From: Bin5 sp965208965
Lineage (GTDB): Bacteria > Chloroflexota > Anaerolineae > Caldilineales > Caldilineaceae
DNA length: 64,000 nt
Reading direction: 5' to 3'
NCBI GenBank assembly: GCA_965208965.1
Contig: OZ242384.1
Coordinates: 5,208,001-5,272,000 of the forward strand
Within the stretch, counting starts at the first letter, position 1, and each line of letters opens with the position of its first letter. A model generated the notes under the pieces. It saw only the letters and a program-made list of their open reading frames with translations, did no database searches and was not told the DNA's origin. The position numbers and the translations under genes are program-made. Below, in pieces: positions 1 to 7,930 of this stretch.

Positions 1-824
1 AGCGCCCGACTGGTCTTGCGGGCGGACTGGACCAGCGTATCCGCGTCAAGCGGGGTCGTCGTGCGGGGATCGATAAGCTCGGCACTGATACCGATCGAAG
101 CCAGTTTGTCGACTGCTTCCAGGGCTACGTACACCATTGAGCTGGTGGCGACGATGGTGATGTCGTCACCGGAACGCTTTACGTCAGCCTGACCCAAGGG
201 AAGAGTATACTCCTCTTCGGGTACCGGTCCCTGTTCCTGATAGAGCATTTTATCTTCGAAGATAACGACGGGATTTTCGTCGCGGATGGCACTTTTCATC
301 AACCCTTTGGCGTCGAACGGCGTTGCGGGCAGGGCTACCTTCAGACCGGGGATGTGACTGAAGAGGGCATGCAGAGACTGGCTATGCTGGGCGGCAGAGC
401 GGCGGCTGGCCCCCAGGGTCGTCCGCAGGACCATGGGCACTGTCAGTTTACCGCCGGACATGTAGTGGGTCTTGGCTGCTTGGTTGACCAATTGGTCCAT
501 CACCAGGGTGGTGAAGTCGCCAAACATGATGTCCACAATGGGCCGCATTCCCGTGATAGCCGCGCCCACGCCGATGCCTGCGATACCTGCCTCCGAAATG
601 GGGGAGTCGATGACGCGCTCAGGGCCGAACTCATCCAGCAGACCGACAAGCACTTTGAAAACCGAGCCGGCTGCAGCGACGTCCTCGCCAATTACAAAAA
701 CGCGCTCATCGCGAGCCATCTCTTCAGCAATAGCTTCACGTATAGCCTGGCCGAACGTTATCTGACGTTCTCCCGGCGCGTGAATGGCCGGGCTGCAATG
801 GATTCCGTTCTCAAGCGTAGACAT
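1..824 (-). CDS. 2-oxoacid dehydrogenase E1 component, beta subunit (partial, 3' end outside window)
   Basis: This is the thiamine-dependent E1 beta subunit of a pyruvate, branched-chain 2-oxoacid or acetoin dehydrogenase complex. It pairs with E1 alpha to decarboxylate a 2-oxoacid. About 274 codons are visible, beginning MSTLENGIHC and running through ITFGQAIREAI, the FVIGEDV segment, DSPISEAGIAGIGVGAA, PIVDIMFGDF and QHSQSLHALFSHIPGLKV, which are family-typical. The C-terminal part lies beyond base 1. The ATG at 824 overlaps the end of the alpha gene by 14 bp, so the two are translationally coupled. The exact substrate cannot be read from the sequence, and the E2 and E3 genes, if linked, are outside the window. 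Confidence 0.93.
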   Translation of the reverse strand, partial: MSTLENGIHCSPAIHAPGERQITFGQAIREAIAEEMARDERVFVIGEDVAAAGSVFKVLVGLLDEFGPERVIDSPISEAGIAGIGVGAAITGMRPIVDIMFGDFTTLVMDQLVNQAAKTHYMSGGKLTVPMVLRTTLGASRRSAAQHSQSLHALFSHIPGLKVALPATPFDAKGLMKSAIRDENPVVIFEDKMLYQEQGPVPEEEYTLPLGQADVKRSGDDITIVATSSMVYVALEAVDKLASIGISAELIDPRTTTPLDADTLVQSARKTSRA

Positions 825-1803
825 GACGGTCCACCTCGCTTTCACTGGGGAACGACGCCTCTTCGGCGAAAGCAACCGCGTCGTCAACGGCTGTCTTTAC
901 TTCCTGCTGGATTCGCTCCAGGACATGCTCTTCCGCCTGCTTACTCTTCAACAGCCAGTCCTCGAGAAGAGTCAGCGGGTCCCGCTTGGCCCATTCCTCT
1001 TCCTCTTCGCGAGTACGGTAGGGGCGGTCGATATCGCCGACATGATGCCCGCGGAATCGATAGGTGTTGCAGACGAGGAAGGCCGGACCGCCTCCTTTGC
1101 GCGCCCGGTCGATGACAAGGCGGGCGGTGGCATGCACCGTGCGGATGTCCTGGCCGTCGATAGCCTGCGCATGGACGCCGAAGCCCGAGGCCCGACCGAC
1201 CATGGAGCCGGCTGCGGCCTTGGAGTTGTGCGTATACTCGCCATACTGGTTGTTTTCGCAGACATAGATTACAGGCAGCTTCCAGAGCTGGGCCATATTC
1301 ATCGACTCGTACAACAGACCCTGCCCCAATGCGCCGTCGCCAAAGAAACAGACCGAAACCTGATCGGTTCCCCGCAGCTTAATAGACATGCCTGCGCCGG
1401 TCGCGATGCCTGCGCTGCCGCCGACGATGCCATTGGCGCCCAGGTTGCCGGTTTCCTGATCGGCGATGTGCATCGAGCCGCCTTTGCCGCGGCAGTAGCC
1501 GGCTTCCTTGCCCAAAAGCTCTGCGAACATTTTGTCCAGCGCTGCGCCCTTGGCCAGGCAGTGGCCGTGGCCGCGGTGCGTGCTGGTGATGTAGTCGTCC
1601 TGGCGCAGGGCTTCGCAGATTCCGACGGCGATTGCTTCCTCGCCGATGTAGAGGTGCGTAATGCCCGGCATGCGCGCGCTGGTGTAGAGCTCGTTGGCGG
1701 TTTCCTCGAAAGTGCGAATCTTGACCATCTGCTCATAGGCCTGGAGCCAATGTTCGGCGTCCAATTCATTTACGCTCGGTTTGGTATCGTTCGTTTCACT
1801 CAT
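811..1803 (-). CDS. 2-oxoacid dehydrogenase E1 component, alpha subunit
   Basis: This 330-residue TPP-dependent E1 alpha subunit (pyruvate/acetoin dehydrogenase type) forms the catalytic heterotetramer with the overlapping beta subunit. The TPP motif is clear: GDGALGQG followed by the CENNQYGEYT segment, about 30 residues from GDG to NN. Other family signatures are STHRGHGHCLAKG, CRGKGGSMHI and the phosphorylation-loop-like YRFRGHHVGD. The ATG at 1803 is preceded by GGGGTG at good spacing. It lies 28 bp downstream of an SDR gene on the same strand, which fits a catabolic operon. Acetoin dehydrogenase and pyruvate dehydrogenase remain equally possible. Confidence 0.95.
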   Translation of the reverse strand: MSETNDTKPSVNELDAEHWLQAYEQMVKIRTFEETANELYTSARMPGITHLYIGEEAIAVGICEALRQDDYITSTHRGHGHCLAKGAALDKMFAELLGKEAGYCRGKGGSMHIADQETGNLGANGIVGGSAGIATGAGMSIKLRGTDQVSVCFFGDGALGQGLLYESMNMAQLWKLPVIYVCENNQYGEYTHNSKAAAGSMVGRASGFGVHAQAIDGQDIRTVHATARLVIDRARKGGGPAFLVCNTYRFRGHHVGDIDRPYRTREEEEEWAKRDPLTLLEDWLLKSKQAEEHVLERIQQEVKTAVDDAVAFAEEASFPSESEVDRHVYA

Positions 1804-1831
1804 AGCGTCACCCCATGGTTAGACCGGATTC

Positions 1832-2638
1832 TTACCAGTGCATGACCCAGCCACTATCAACGTTAATGGCCTGGCCAGTGATATTGCGGGCGTGTTCAGA
1901 GGCCAGGAAGACGACGGTGGAGGCGATTTCCTCCTGGGAAACAAGGCGGCCCAGAACGGCTAAGCGGCCGATCTTTTCGGTACACCATTCTTCGTAGGTG
2001 GGTCTCTCGTCCTCCGGCATATCGGCAGTCGAAAACTTGTGGATCCGCCTTTGGAGCGGCGTGTCGACCATTCCAGGGCAGATTGCGTTGGCACGTATAT
2101 TGTAGGCGGCAAAATCCTTGGCGGCAATCTGCATGAAGCTCAGCACCGCGGCCTTGGAGACGCTATAAGGGGGATCGGTCTGCGAGCCTATCTGGCCTGA
2201 TACAGAAGAGAAGAAGAGGAAGGTGCCCTGCCGCCTTGCGATCATTGGTTCATAGAAGGCATGGGCGGTGTTTACGGCGCCGAGCACATTCACTTCGTGG
2301 ACGCGGGGCCAGTCGGAGGGCTCCAGGTTCCAAAACGGGAAGCCGCCTTTGCCCGAATCGATGCCGACAGTGAAGACAACGTGGCGTACCGGTCCGAGCT
2401 CCTTTTCGACGCGCGTCGCGGCTGCCTGCAACGCGGCAAAATCGGTGACGTCGACCTGCTCCGAAAATGTATCGACGCCATGAGAGGCGGCTTCCTGCGC
2501 TACTTCGTCCACGACCGGATCGCGATCGAGCAGCGCTACGCCGGCGCCTTCGTCAGCGAAGGTCTTGGCGATCATGCGGCCCATTCCGTTTGCGCCGCCT
2601 ACCACGACGGCGACCTGACCTGCGAGTTCCAAATTCAT
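1832..2638 (-). CDS. Short-chain dehydrogenase/reductase
   Basis: This classical SDR (268 residues) is an NAD(P)-dependent oxidoreductase of an alcohol or keto group. It has the Rossmann motif GGANGMGR near the N terminus, FFSSVSG with the catalytic Ser, the YSVSK Tyr-Lys pair, and the ICPGMVDTPL segment after the active site. The tail contains VVFLASEHARNITGQ and VDSGW, typical of the family. An upstream in-frame start would add 17 residues, but GAGGAAAG sits 5 nt before the ATG at 2638, so that start is preferred. It lies between the hydroxyacid dehydrogenase and E1 alpha genes, so it probably acts on an intermediate of the same pathway. The substrate is unknown. Confidence 0.92.
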   Translation of the reverse strand: MNLELAGQVAVVVGGANGMGRMIAKTFADEGAGVALLDRDPVVDEVAQEAASHGVDTFSEQVDVTDFAALQAAATRVEKELGPVRHVVFTVGIDSGKGGFPFWNLEPSDWPRVHEVNVLGAVNTAHAFYEPMIARRQGTFLFFSSVSGQIGSQTDPPYSVSKAAVLSFMQIAAKDFAAYNIRANAICPGMVDTPLQRRIHKFSTADMPEDERPTYEEWCTEKIGRLAVLGRLVSQEEIASTVVFLASEHARNITGQAINVDSGWVMHW

Positions 2639-2767
2639 TGCTTTCCTCGATATCTCCGCTTGAACTAGAAGGCAGTCAACTCCGGGCAAGGCTTATTCCT
2701 ACCCCTTTCTTCTTAATGCGACCAGAATCAGACTTCCTTCTACTACTTCCTTTACTGTCCGATCCTC

Positions 2768-3829
2768 TTACGGATTCGCGCCCGTGCGGTTCGCCTGCGC
2801 TCGCGGGGTAAGGTCGAACTGGGTCTCGTGTCCATGGAAGAAGCGATATAGTTCATCCACCATGAGCGAAAAGAAGCCCAGCGACCCTGCCGGCCCTCCG
2901 AAAGCTCCGATGTGGGGGCTGAGGAAGACGTTGGGCAGCTGGAGGATTTCGCTGTCGGGCGGCACCGGTTCCGGGTCGAATACGTCGAGGCCGGCGACGA
3001 TATCGCCCTGTTTCAGCCTTTCGATAAGCGCGGCCGAGTCTGTCACTTTGCCGCGGGAGACGCTGACGAAGACGGCGCCGGGGCGCAAGCGGGCCAGCTC
3101 CTCCTTTCCCAGCATTCCTTCTGTCCTGGGGGTGTGAGGAACCAGGCAGACGACAACATCGCAGGAAAGGACGTTTTCCAGGCTTGTCTGCAGAAAGCCC
3201 AGGGCCTCGGGAAGCTCCTGAGGCAAATAGGGGTCGTGGACCCAAATTTCGGTCTCGAAGGCGCGCAGGAATTTCATGAGGCGCCGGCCCATGTGTCCGC
3301 AGCCGATCAGGCCGACCCTGCGGCCCCACAGAACGCCCTGCATACCGTCCGCAAGAGAGCGGTCGAACCTAGTCTGGCCGGCGATCATCCGGCGAAAGTG
3401 TCCGCCGCCGTTTTTGAGGCAGACGAGAATCATGGCCAGCGCCCATTCGGAGACCGGATAGGAGGAGGCGTTGGTGGTATCGACGGTGCGGATGCCGCGC
3501 GCCCAGGCCGCGTCAAGATCGATGCGGCTGGCGAAACGATCGCCCTCCATTTCGCCGATTATTTTGAGGGTGGGAGCGGCGTCCAGCATGTCCGCGGTCA
3601 CGGTCGGCGCACCGAGGCAGACGACCAGCGCGTCATGGCCGGGAAGGGTCTTCGAGAAATCGAGTGCGGCCTGCGGGTCGGTATTGGTGTCGTAAATGCC
3701 GCCCCCTTCGCAGGAGAACCAGTCCCAGTCGGCGAACGTTTCCAGCCGGGTCAAGTCCTGCGAATCCACATGGTTGTAACGGATGTCGTCGTTGAAGGCC
3801 AGCAGCACTTTGGGTCGTTTTTGGGACAT
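2768..3829 (-). CDS. D-isomer-specific 2-hydroxyacid dehydrogenase
   Basis: This 353-residue NAD-dependent 2-hydroxyacid dehydrogenase interconverts a D-2-hydroxyacid and its 2-oxoacid. The nucleotide-binding motif GLIGCGHMGRR is in the middle. The catalytic triad is visible as Arg in SVSRGKVTD, Glu in DVFDPEPVP and His in SPHIGAFGG. The N-terminal part carries the substrate-binding half-domain (NASSYPVSEWALAMIL). It is on the same strand as its neighbours, with 24 bp to the upstream TIM-barrel gene. Glyoxylate/hydroxypyruvate reductase or phosphoglycerate dehydrogenase-like specificity is possible; the operon suggests a catabolic role feeding a 2-oxoacid to the E1 enzymes downstream. Confidence 0.93.
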   Translation of the reverse strand: MSQKRPKVLLAFNDDIRYNHVDSQDLTRLETFADWDWFSCEGGGIYDTNTDPQAALDFSKTLPGHDALVVCLGAPTVTADMLDAAPTLKIIGEMEGDRFASRIDLDAAWARGIRTVDTTNASSYPVSEWALAMILVCLKNGGGHFRRMIAGQTRFDRSLADGMQGVLWGRRVGLIGCGHMGRRLMKFLRAFETEIWVHDPYLPQELPEALGFLQTSLENVLSCDVVVCLVPHTPRTEGMLGKEELARLRPGAVFVSVSRGKVTDSAALIERLKQGDIVAGLDVFDPEPVPPDSEILQLPNVFLSPHIGAFGGPAGSLGFFSLMVDELYRFFHGHETQFDLTPRAQANRTGANP

Positions 3830-3853
3830 AAGCGTTATATCGGAGTGTGGTCT

Positions 3854-4672
3854 TCAGTTCAGCCAAAGTTCCCGGGCTTTCGGGATGGCCTTGCGGAAAC
3901 CTTCTTCGCCGGTCTTGCTGGCCTCTTCGACAGAGATCCAACCGTCGAAACCGGCATGGCGCAGGCGTTCGAAGATCGCTTCCAGGGGCGTAACGCCGCT
4001 GCCAATGAGAACGGGCTCGAAGGAGCCCTTCTGCCTGATGTCGCTGACATGGACTGCGGCGACGCGCGGCATGACGGCGTCCAACACTTCAAGTGGGTCG
4101 TCGTCGACGGCCAGGAGATTGGCCGTGTCGAAGAGGAGCTGCAAACCGCTGCCGGCGGTCCTGTCGCAGATTTCGAGAAAGACAGAGGCTGTCTGCGAGA
4201 AGTCGAAATAGGTCCAGACATAGCCGATGGCATGGTTCTCATAGACGAGGGTAACGCCTGCGGCCTTTGCTTCCTCCACCCATGCCGACAGGCCCTCTGC
4301 TGCCCAGGAAACGCCGTCCTGCCGTTCTACCCCCGGGTGATTCTGTCCAGCGGTGACGCGCAGAAAGCTTACGCCCAGCTGCGCTGCCGCATCGATGTAG
4401 TTGCGGAGCTCCTGCCGGTGTTGTAGCCTCACGGCCGGATCCGGGTGGGTAAAGTCGGTGTAGGTCACCATGCCTGCAATCACTACGCCCGCGTCCTGCG
4501 CCTGCCTCCGCAGACCGTTCAGATACGTGCTTTCCAGAGAGTCCAGGTGGGCCACGCTGATGTCGGCCCCGTCCAGACCAATTTCGGCGGCCAAGCGGAA
4601 CCAGCCGGCCAGCGTGCGCTCGCCACTGCTGATTTCAGGGTAGAGGGAGGCGGGGAGGCAGGAGAACGGCAT
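3854..4672 (-). CDS. Sugar phosphate isomerase/epimerase (AP endonuclease 2-like TIM barrel)
   Basis: This 272-residue xylose-isomerase-like TIM barrel resembles inosose dehydratase, hydroxypyruvate isomerase and tagatose/allulose epimerases. Family features include GLDGADISVAHLDS, FLRVTAGQNHPG, VTLVYENHAIG with a metal-binding Glu, LLFDTANLLAVDDDP, VAAVHVSDI with a metal-binding His, and the C-terminal DGWISVEEAS Glu. A start 48 bp further upstream would overlap the preceding gene. The ATG at 4672 lies 4 nt after that gene's stop and gives the normal N terminus, so it is chosen. The reaction probably isomerises or epimerises a sugar or hydroxyacid in the operon pathway. Confidence 0.88.
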   Translation of the reverse strand: MPFSCLPASLYPEISSGERTLAGWFRLAAEIGLDGADISVAHLDSLESTYLNGLRRQAQDAGVVIAGMVTYTDFTHPDPAVRLQHRQELRNYIDAAAQLGVSFLRVTAGQNHPGVERQDGVSWAAEGLSAWVEEAKAAGVTLVYENHAIGYVWTYFDFSQTASVFLEICDRTAGSGLQLLFDTANLLAVDDDPLEVLDAVMPRVAAVHVSDIRQKGSFEPVLIGSGVTPLEAIFERLRHAGFDGWISVEEASKTGEEGFRKAIPKARELWLN

Positions 4673-4676
4673 TGCG

Positions 4677-5384
4677 TTAAGACTCCGAGATGGCGACCAC
4701 AGATCCTGACGAAGCGTCACAGTAGAGGAAGCGGCTGTCGGGGTCGGCGCTGAGGCCGTGCGGCTCCGGTTCCGAGTCGGGCACGGTGATTCGATCCAGC
4801 TCGGAGCCGTCGGTCAGGCTCAATTTTACGATGACGCGGTGGCCGGTGTGGACAACCCAGAGGCCTTCCTCCTCACGCACGACGCCATGGGCCCTCGTAT
4901 AAGGCAGAGGGATGACATGCCGAACCGACCAGTCACTGACACGCATCTTGGTGAGCGTCTGATCCTTCAGGGTCGTTAGCCAGAGGTGTCCCGGTTCATG
5001 GTTGTCATATTCGATGCCATGGGTGCCGCCGCCGTTGGGCAGGGGATGGCGCGAGATCGTCTTGCCGGTTTCGGGATCGACGCGCAGCACCTCACCAGCC
5101 GATTTGCCGGCGTCATGCGCCCGTTGCGGCCGCCACTTGTCTGCAGAGCCATTGGCAGCCAGCCAAAGACTATCTTCGCCCCAGGCCATCCCGCTGGTGT
5201 TGGAGGAGTCGCTGGGGATTTCACGAATCATTTTGGGCACGCCGTAGTAGTCCAGCTCGCCGTTACGCTCAACCAGCATCACGCGGTCTGTGATCTGGTC
5301 GACGATCCAGAGACCGTCACCGGTCATTTGAAGACCGTTCGGTACTGAGTAAGGTGAGCGAAACAGTTTCTCGTATTTAGACAT
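4677..5384 (-). CDS. Beta-propeller protein (SMP-30/virginiamycin B lyase-like)
   Basis: This 235-residue protein is built of repeated short beta-propeller blades. Recurrent GLWIVDQ, SLWLAANG, HLWLTTLKD and GLWVVHTG motifs recur at blade spacing, each with an aromatic-hydrophobic WxxD/N pattern typical of NHL, SMP-30 or Vgb-like folds. No signal peptide is seen (it begins MSKYEKLFRSPYS), so it is probably cytoplasmic. GLWVVHTGHRVIVKL and the EPHGLSAD turn suggest a lactonase or ligand-binding propeller. AAAGGGTGAA precedes the ATG. It lies between the Ldh2-like gene and the TIM-barrel gene, so a gluconolactonase-like step is plausible but unproven. Confidence 0.75.
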   Translation of the reverse strand: MSKYEKLFRSPYSVPNGLQMTGDGLWIVDQITDRVMLVERNGELDYYGVPKMIREIPSDSSNTSGMAWGEDSLWLAANGSADKWRPQRAHDAGKSAGEVLRVDPETGKTISRHPLPNGGGTHGIEYDNHEPGHLWLTTLKDQTLTKMRVSDWSVRHVIPLPYTRAHGVVREEEGLWVVHTGHRVIVKLSLTDGSELDRITVPDSEPEPHGLSADPDSRFLYCDASSGSVVAISES

Positions 5385-5441
5385 GGTTCACCCTTTCGGA
5401 ATCTGTGAAGAAGCGTTCGCGCGGGCGCGCGCGGTGGTTGT

Positions 5442-6491
5442 CTACTGTAGTCCTTCCGGCGGAGAGACATTTACGGCCTCTCCACTTTCGACTATACGGG
5501 TCCAGGTGCTGTCTTCAATTGGAATCCCGTGTTCAAGACGATGCTGACGTCGTTCTTCTTCGATTTCACCGGGGTAGTAGATCCTCTTCACGCCTGGCAT
5601 CTTGGGCGAGGACCAGACCCATTCAACCAGCTTTTCCACTTCCTGCTTGTATTCGTCGGGATCGATGAAGCTCTCGATTTTTATGGCGAGAGCGAGCCAG
5701 CCGGATGCGCCGCGGGTGGGCGGGTCGGCGCTGCAACCGGCCCAGGACAGTCCACCGGCAATGGCGTCGACCATCATACCCAGCCCGTAACCTTTGTGGC
5801 CAACCGAGCCGCCAACAGGCAACATCGCGGCTCCGCCATCCATAAAGACGTTGGGGTCCAATACGGCGTTGCCCTCTTCGTCAATGAGCCAGTCGTCCGG
5901 CACGGGCAGCCCGCGCGCCCGCTGCACATCCACTTTACCCCCGGCCACCATGCTCGTGGTCATGTCCAGCATCAGAGGGGCGCCGCGGGCCCGCGGCGCG
6001 CTGAAGGCGAGGGGATTGGGCGGCAAACGCCGGCCCGTGCCGCCGAAGGGCGCGGTGAAGGGTCCGCCGCCGTTGAGCAGGAGCAGGCCGATACAGTCCT
6101 GTTCCGCTGCAATGGGTGGAAACGCTCCCAGGCGGCCAATGTGGGTGGACCGGTGCACGGCAACTGCGCCGAAGGTGTGCTCTCTGGCACGCTCGACCGC
6201 CATTTCCATCGCCTTTTTCGCCAGGACGATGCCCTGCATCCGCTGTGCGTCAATGACAACCGATGCCGGTGTCTCCCGCACAAATTTGAGTGTGCCGACC
6301 GGCTTCATATTTCCCTCTCGCACGGCGGTAATGTAGCCGGGCAAGCGAATCACTCCGTGGGAATCATGTCCTACGAGATTGGAGTCGACCAGGTGGTCGG
6401 TAACGTCCCGTCCCTGGTCGGCAGGAAACCCGGCTGCGGCAAAGATGGCAGAGCCGTACTCTCTCAGGCTGTCGTGGGAAATCGTTGGCAT
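5442..6491 (-). CDS. Ldh2/malate-L-lactate dehydrogenase family oxidoreductase
   Basis: This 349-residue enzyme belongs to the Ldh2 family, non-Rossmann NAD(P)-dependent dehydrogenases of malate, L-lactate, ureidoglycolate or 2,3-diketogulonate. Signatures include LVDSNLVGHDSHGVIRLP with a catalytic His, VAVHRSTHIGRLGAFP, PFGGTGRRLPPNPLAF, MLDMTTSMVAGGKV and GHKGYGLGMMVDAIAGGLS. A much longer frame (413 residues) runs upstream, but the added part looks non-coding; AGAGGAA lies about 10 nt before the ATG at 6491, so this start is used. It is the first gene of the minus-strand operon ending with the E1 subunits and probably performs the first oxidation of the substrate. Confidence 0.92.
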   Translation of the reverse strand: MPTISHDSLREYGSAIFAAAGFPADQGRDVTDHLVDSNLVGHDSHGVIRLPGYITAVREGNMKPVGTLKFVRETPASVVIDAQRMQGIVLAKKAMEMAVERAREHTFGAVAVHRSTHIGRLGAFPPIAAEQDCIGLLLLNGGGPFTAPFGGTGRRLPPNPLAFSAPRARGAPLMLDMTTSMVAGGKVDVQRARGLPVPDDWLIDEEGNAVLDPNVFMDGGAAMLPVGGSVGHKGYGLGMMVDAIAGGLSWAGCSADPPTRGASGWLALAIKIESFIDPDEYKQEVEKLVEWVWSSPKMPGVKRIYYPGEIEEERRQHRLEHGIPIEDSTWTRIVESGEAVNVSPPEGLQ

Positions 6492-7170
6492 TGGCGCGGG
6501 TTCCTCTGTTGAGTGATGTAGTTGGAGCAAAAGGGACAGTCGCGCTTTACGGCGGATCCGGGAGCCCGCGCAAATGGAAATGTGTTGTTGGAGAAGCCGG
6601 CGGGAGCCATCGGTCTCGTATCGAAAAGTATACCCTGCGCAGAAAAAACATTCAAACGGCGCTGGCCAGGTTTTGCATCCCAATGTTGGGTCGAACTCCA
6701 GGCGTACGACTTGTAACGAATTTCCTTTGTCCGGTCCTCACCTCCATCCCCACCCCTCTTTCCATCATGCCACAGATGCTGAATGTATAGGCAGGACTTG
6801 TGGCCCCCTTATTGGGGGGATCCCATTCTTCCACGCAACTTGTCAATAGTGAAATCCTTCACCATGTGTCAACTTTTAGCAGCTTTTGGCAACTTTTTGG
6901 GCTTTTTTTGGGGGGTTTTCCCTAGGCAGTCGCATCTAGTCTGGAACGCCAGTATTGCCGAAGATAGCCTGAGGGTCCAAAAGGGCGAGGAGTGAGTGAA
7001 GAGGAGTGAGGAGTGAGAGCTGCCGACGCCTCTTCCGGCGATTGGATTGCGGTCCGGCCGCGGTGTTGTTGTTCGTTAAGATACATGAAAGTTCGCCACC
7101 ATTATGGGATGCGCACATATGTGTATTTTGGCTTGCGAATGCGGGCGGGGATGCGCGGACTTCGCGGATT

Positions 7171-7444
7171 TTGTACAGCTTTTGCGGGGGACGCCAATTC
7201 ATCATTTCAGTGGCTGAAGGGACGGTCTTTCGGCGGTGCGACGGGGCGCCCGAAAGGGACCGCGAAGGTGTTGCATTTTCAGCGAAAGTGTTGCATTTCT
7301 GTTTTTGGGGCTCCTGACCAGAGCGAAAAAGGGGCAAAAAAGGGCGAAAATGGAGGCGCCGCGGGAGCGGGATTTCGAGCTGATTCTGGCCGCAAAATCG
7401 GCGCGGGAATGCGGTTGTTCGCGGTTGGTCTTGTACAACTTTTG
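7171..7444 (+). repeat. Pair of TTGTACARCTTTTG boxes
   Basis: TTGTACAGCTTTTG occurs at 7171-7184 and TTGTACAACTTTTG at 7431-7444, in the same orientation and 260 bp apart. They differ by one base. The second is followed at once by another TTGTACA-like half (TTTTGTACAGG). TGTACA is self-complementary, so each box could be a dimeric repressor site. No gene starts near either, so their function is unknown. Confidence 0.45.
7263..7300 (+). repeat. Two-copy 20-nt tandem repeat
   Basis: The unit CGAARGTGTTGCATTT is repeated with a period of exactly 20 nt (7263 and 7283). It lies in the middle of the non-coding stretch. Two helical turns separate the copies, so a protein could bind both on one face of the DNA. 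Slippage duplication is the simple alternative. Confidence 0.45.
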
Positions 7445-7649
7445 TACAGGTTCTGTGGATGCTCTGGAGACCCGTTCAGAATTGATTTTCTCAAGCCTGG
7501 ATGCATTCAGATGTATATGAAATTTGTCACACTTTCGGAGGATGCATCCCAATATCAGTGTGAATTTTCGTATAACGCCGGAGGCTCAAGCGCCGCGTTT
7601 GGACACTGCAGTGGTCGGTGGTCAAAGGCGGCGGGGCTGGGGCTGGGAG

Positions 7650-7742
7650 GGCAGGCACAAGGCCTGCCTCTACCGTAGATTGAGGGGTATCGCGGAGGGG
7701 TGGGTATGGCCGGCAGAGGGCAGGCATACGGCATGCCTCTGG
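7650..7742. repeat. Two interspersed palindromic elements (REP-like)
   Basis: At 7650-7668, GGCAGGC and GCCTGCC pair around a 5-nt loop. At 7722-7738, AGGCAT and ATGCCT pair around a 5-nt loop. Both sit in a shared context, GGGCAGGCAnnnGGC followed by TGCCTCT. A third member lies at 20069-20087. The shared frame with compensatory arm changes (GGCAGGC versus AGGCAT) suggests a dispersed genomic palindrome family rather than a chance hairpin. Confidence 0.6.
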
Positions 7743-7860
7743 AGGGAAGAGGAGGGTGCGGCGCTTCCGCTGGCGGGATGTGGAAAGGGAACGGACCTTT
7801 TTCGCTGGCAGGGTCAGCGATGTTATTCTTTGGAGTAAATTGATGTCAAGGCCCCCTCAA

Positions 7861-7904
7861 ACAGTCGACTACATACAGTCGACTAAAAGCAGTCCATTAC
7901 AGTC
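7861..7904 (+). promoter_or_regulatory. Phased CAGTC direct repeats upstream of transhydrogenase gene
   Basis: CAGTC occurs at 7862, 7876, 7890 and 7900, that is at spacings of 14, 14 and 10 nt. The first two are within identical ACAGTCGACTA units whose AGTCGACT core is a perfect palindrome. The array ends 27 nt before the ATG at 7931 and just upstream of the AAGGAGAG ribosome-binding site, so it looks like an operator or leader element controlling that gene. No match to a named regulator is claimed. Confidence 0.5.
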
Positions 7905-7930
7905 TGGTCTTATACAAGGAGAGTTCAAGT

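Larger units (their letters stand above)
6492..7930. other. Long non-coding region with short repeats
   Basis: No convincing gene is seen in these 1.44 kb. Open frames on both strands have irregular, Arg/Ser-rich translations and overlap one another. The stretch separates the divergent catabolic operon and the transhydrogenase gene, so both promoters must lie here. It contains homopolymer-rich DNA (6885-6920), two 20-nt tandem units (7263-7300), a pair of TTGTACARCTTTTG boxes (7171 and 7431), two interspersed palindromes (7650-7742) and CAGTC direct repeats just before the downstream gene. The centre may be decayed coding DNA or carry an unrecognised RNA; neither can be decided by eye. Confidence 0.6.

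Noticed and set aside
784..1845. Long plus-strand open frame of about 350 codons over the E1 alpha gene
   Set aside because: It is exactly antisense to a clear E1 alpha gene and shows no family feature; GC-rich codon bias opens antisense frames here.
2912..4426. Long plus-strand open frame of about 500 codons over two minus-strand genes
   Set aside because: The opposite strand encodes a complete 2-hydroxyacid dehydrogenase and a TIM-barrel protein with catalytic motifs; the plus-strand frame has none.
7013..7678. Plus- and minus-strand open frames in the non-coding stretch
   Set aside because: They overlap one another, have no good ribosome-binding site and give irregular, Arg/Ser-rich translations.
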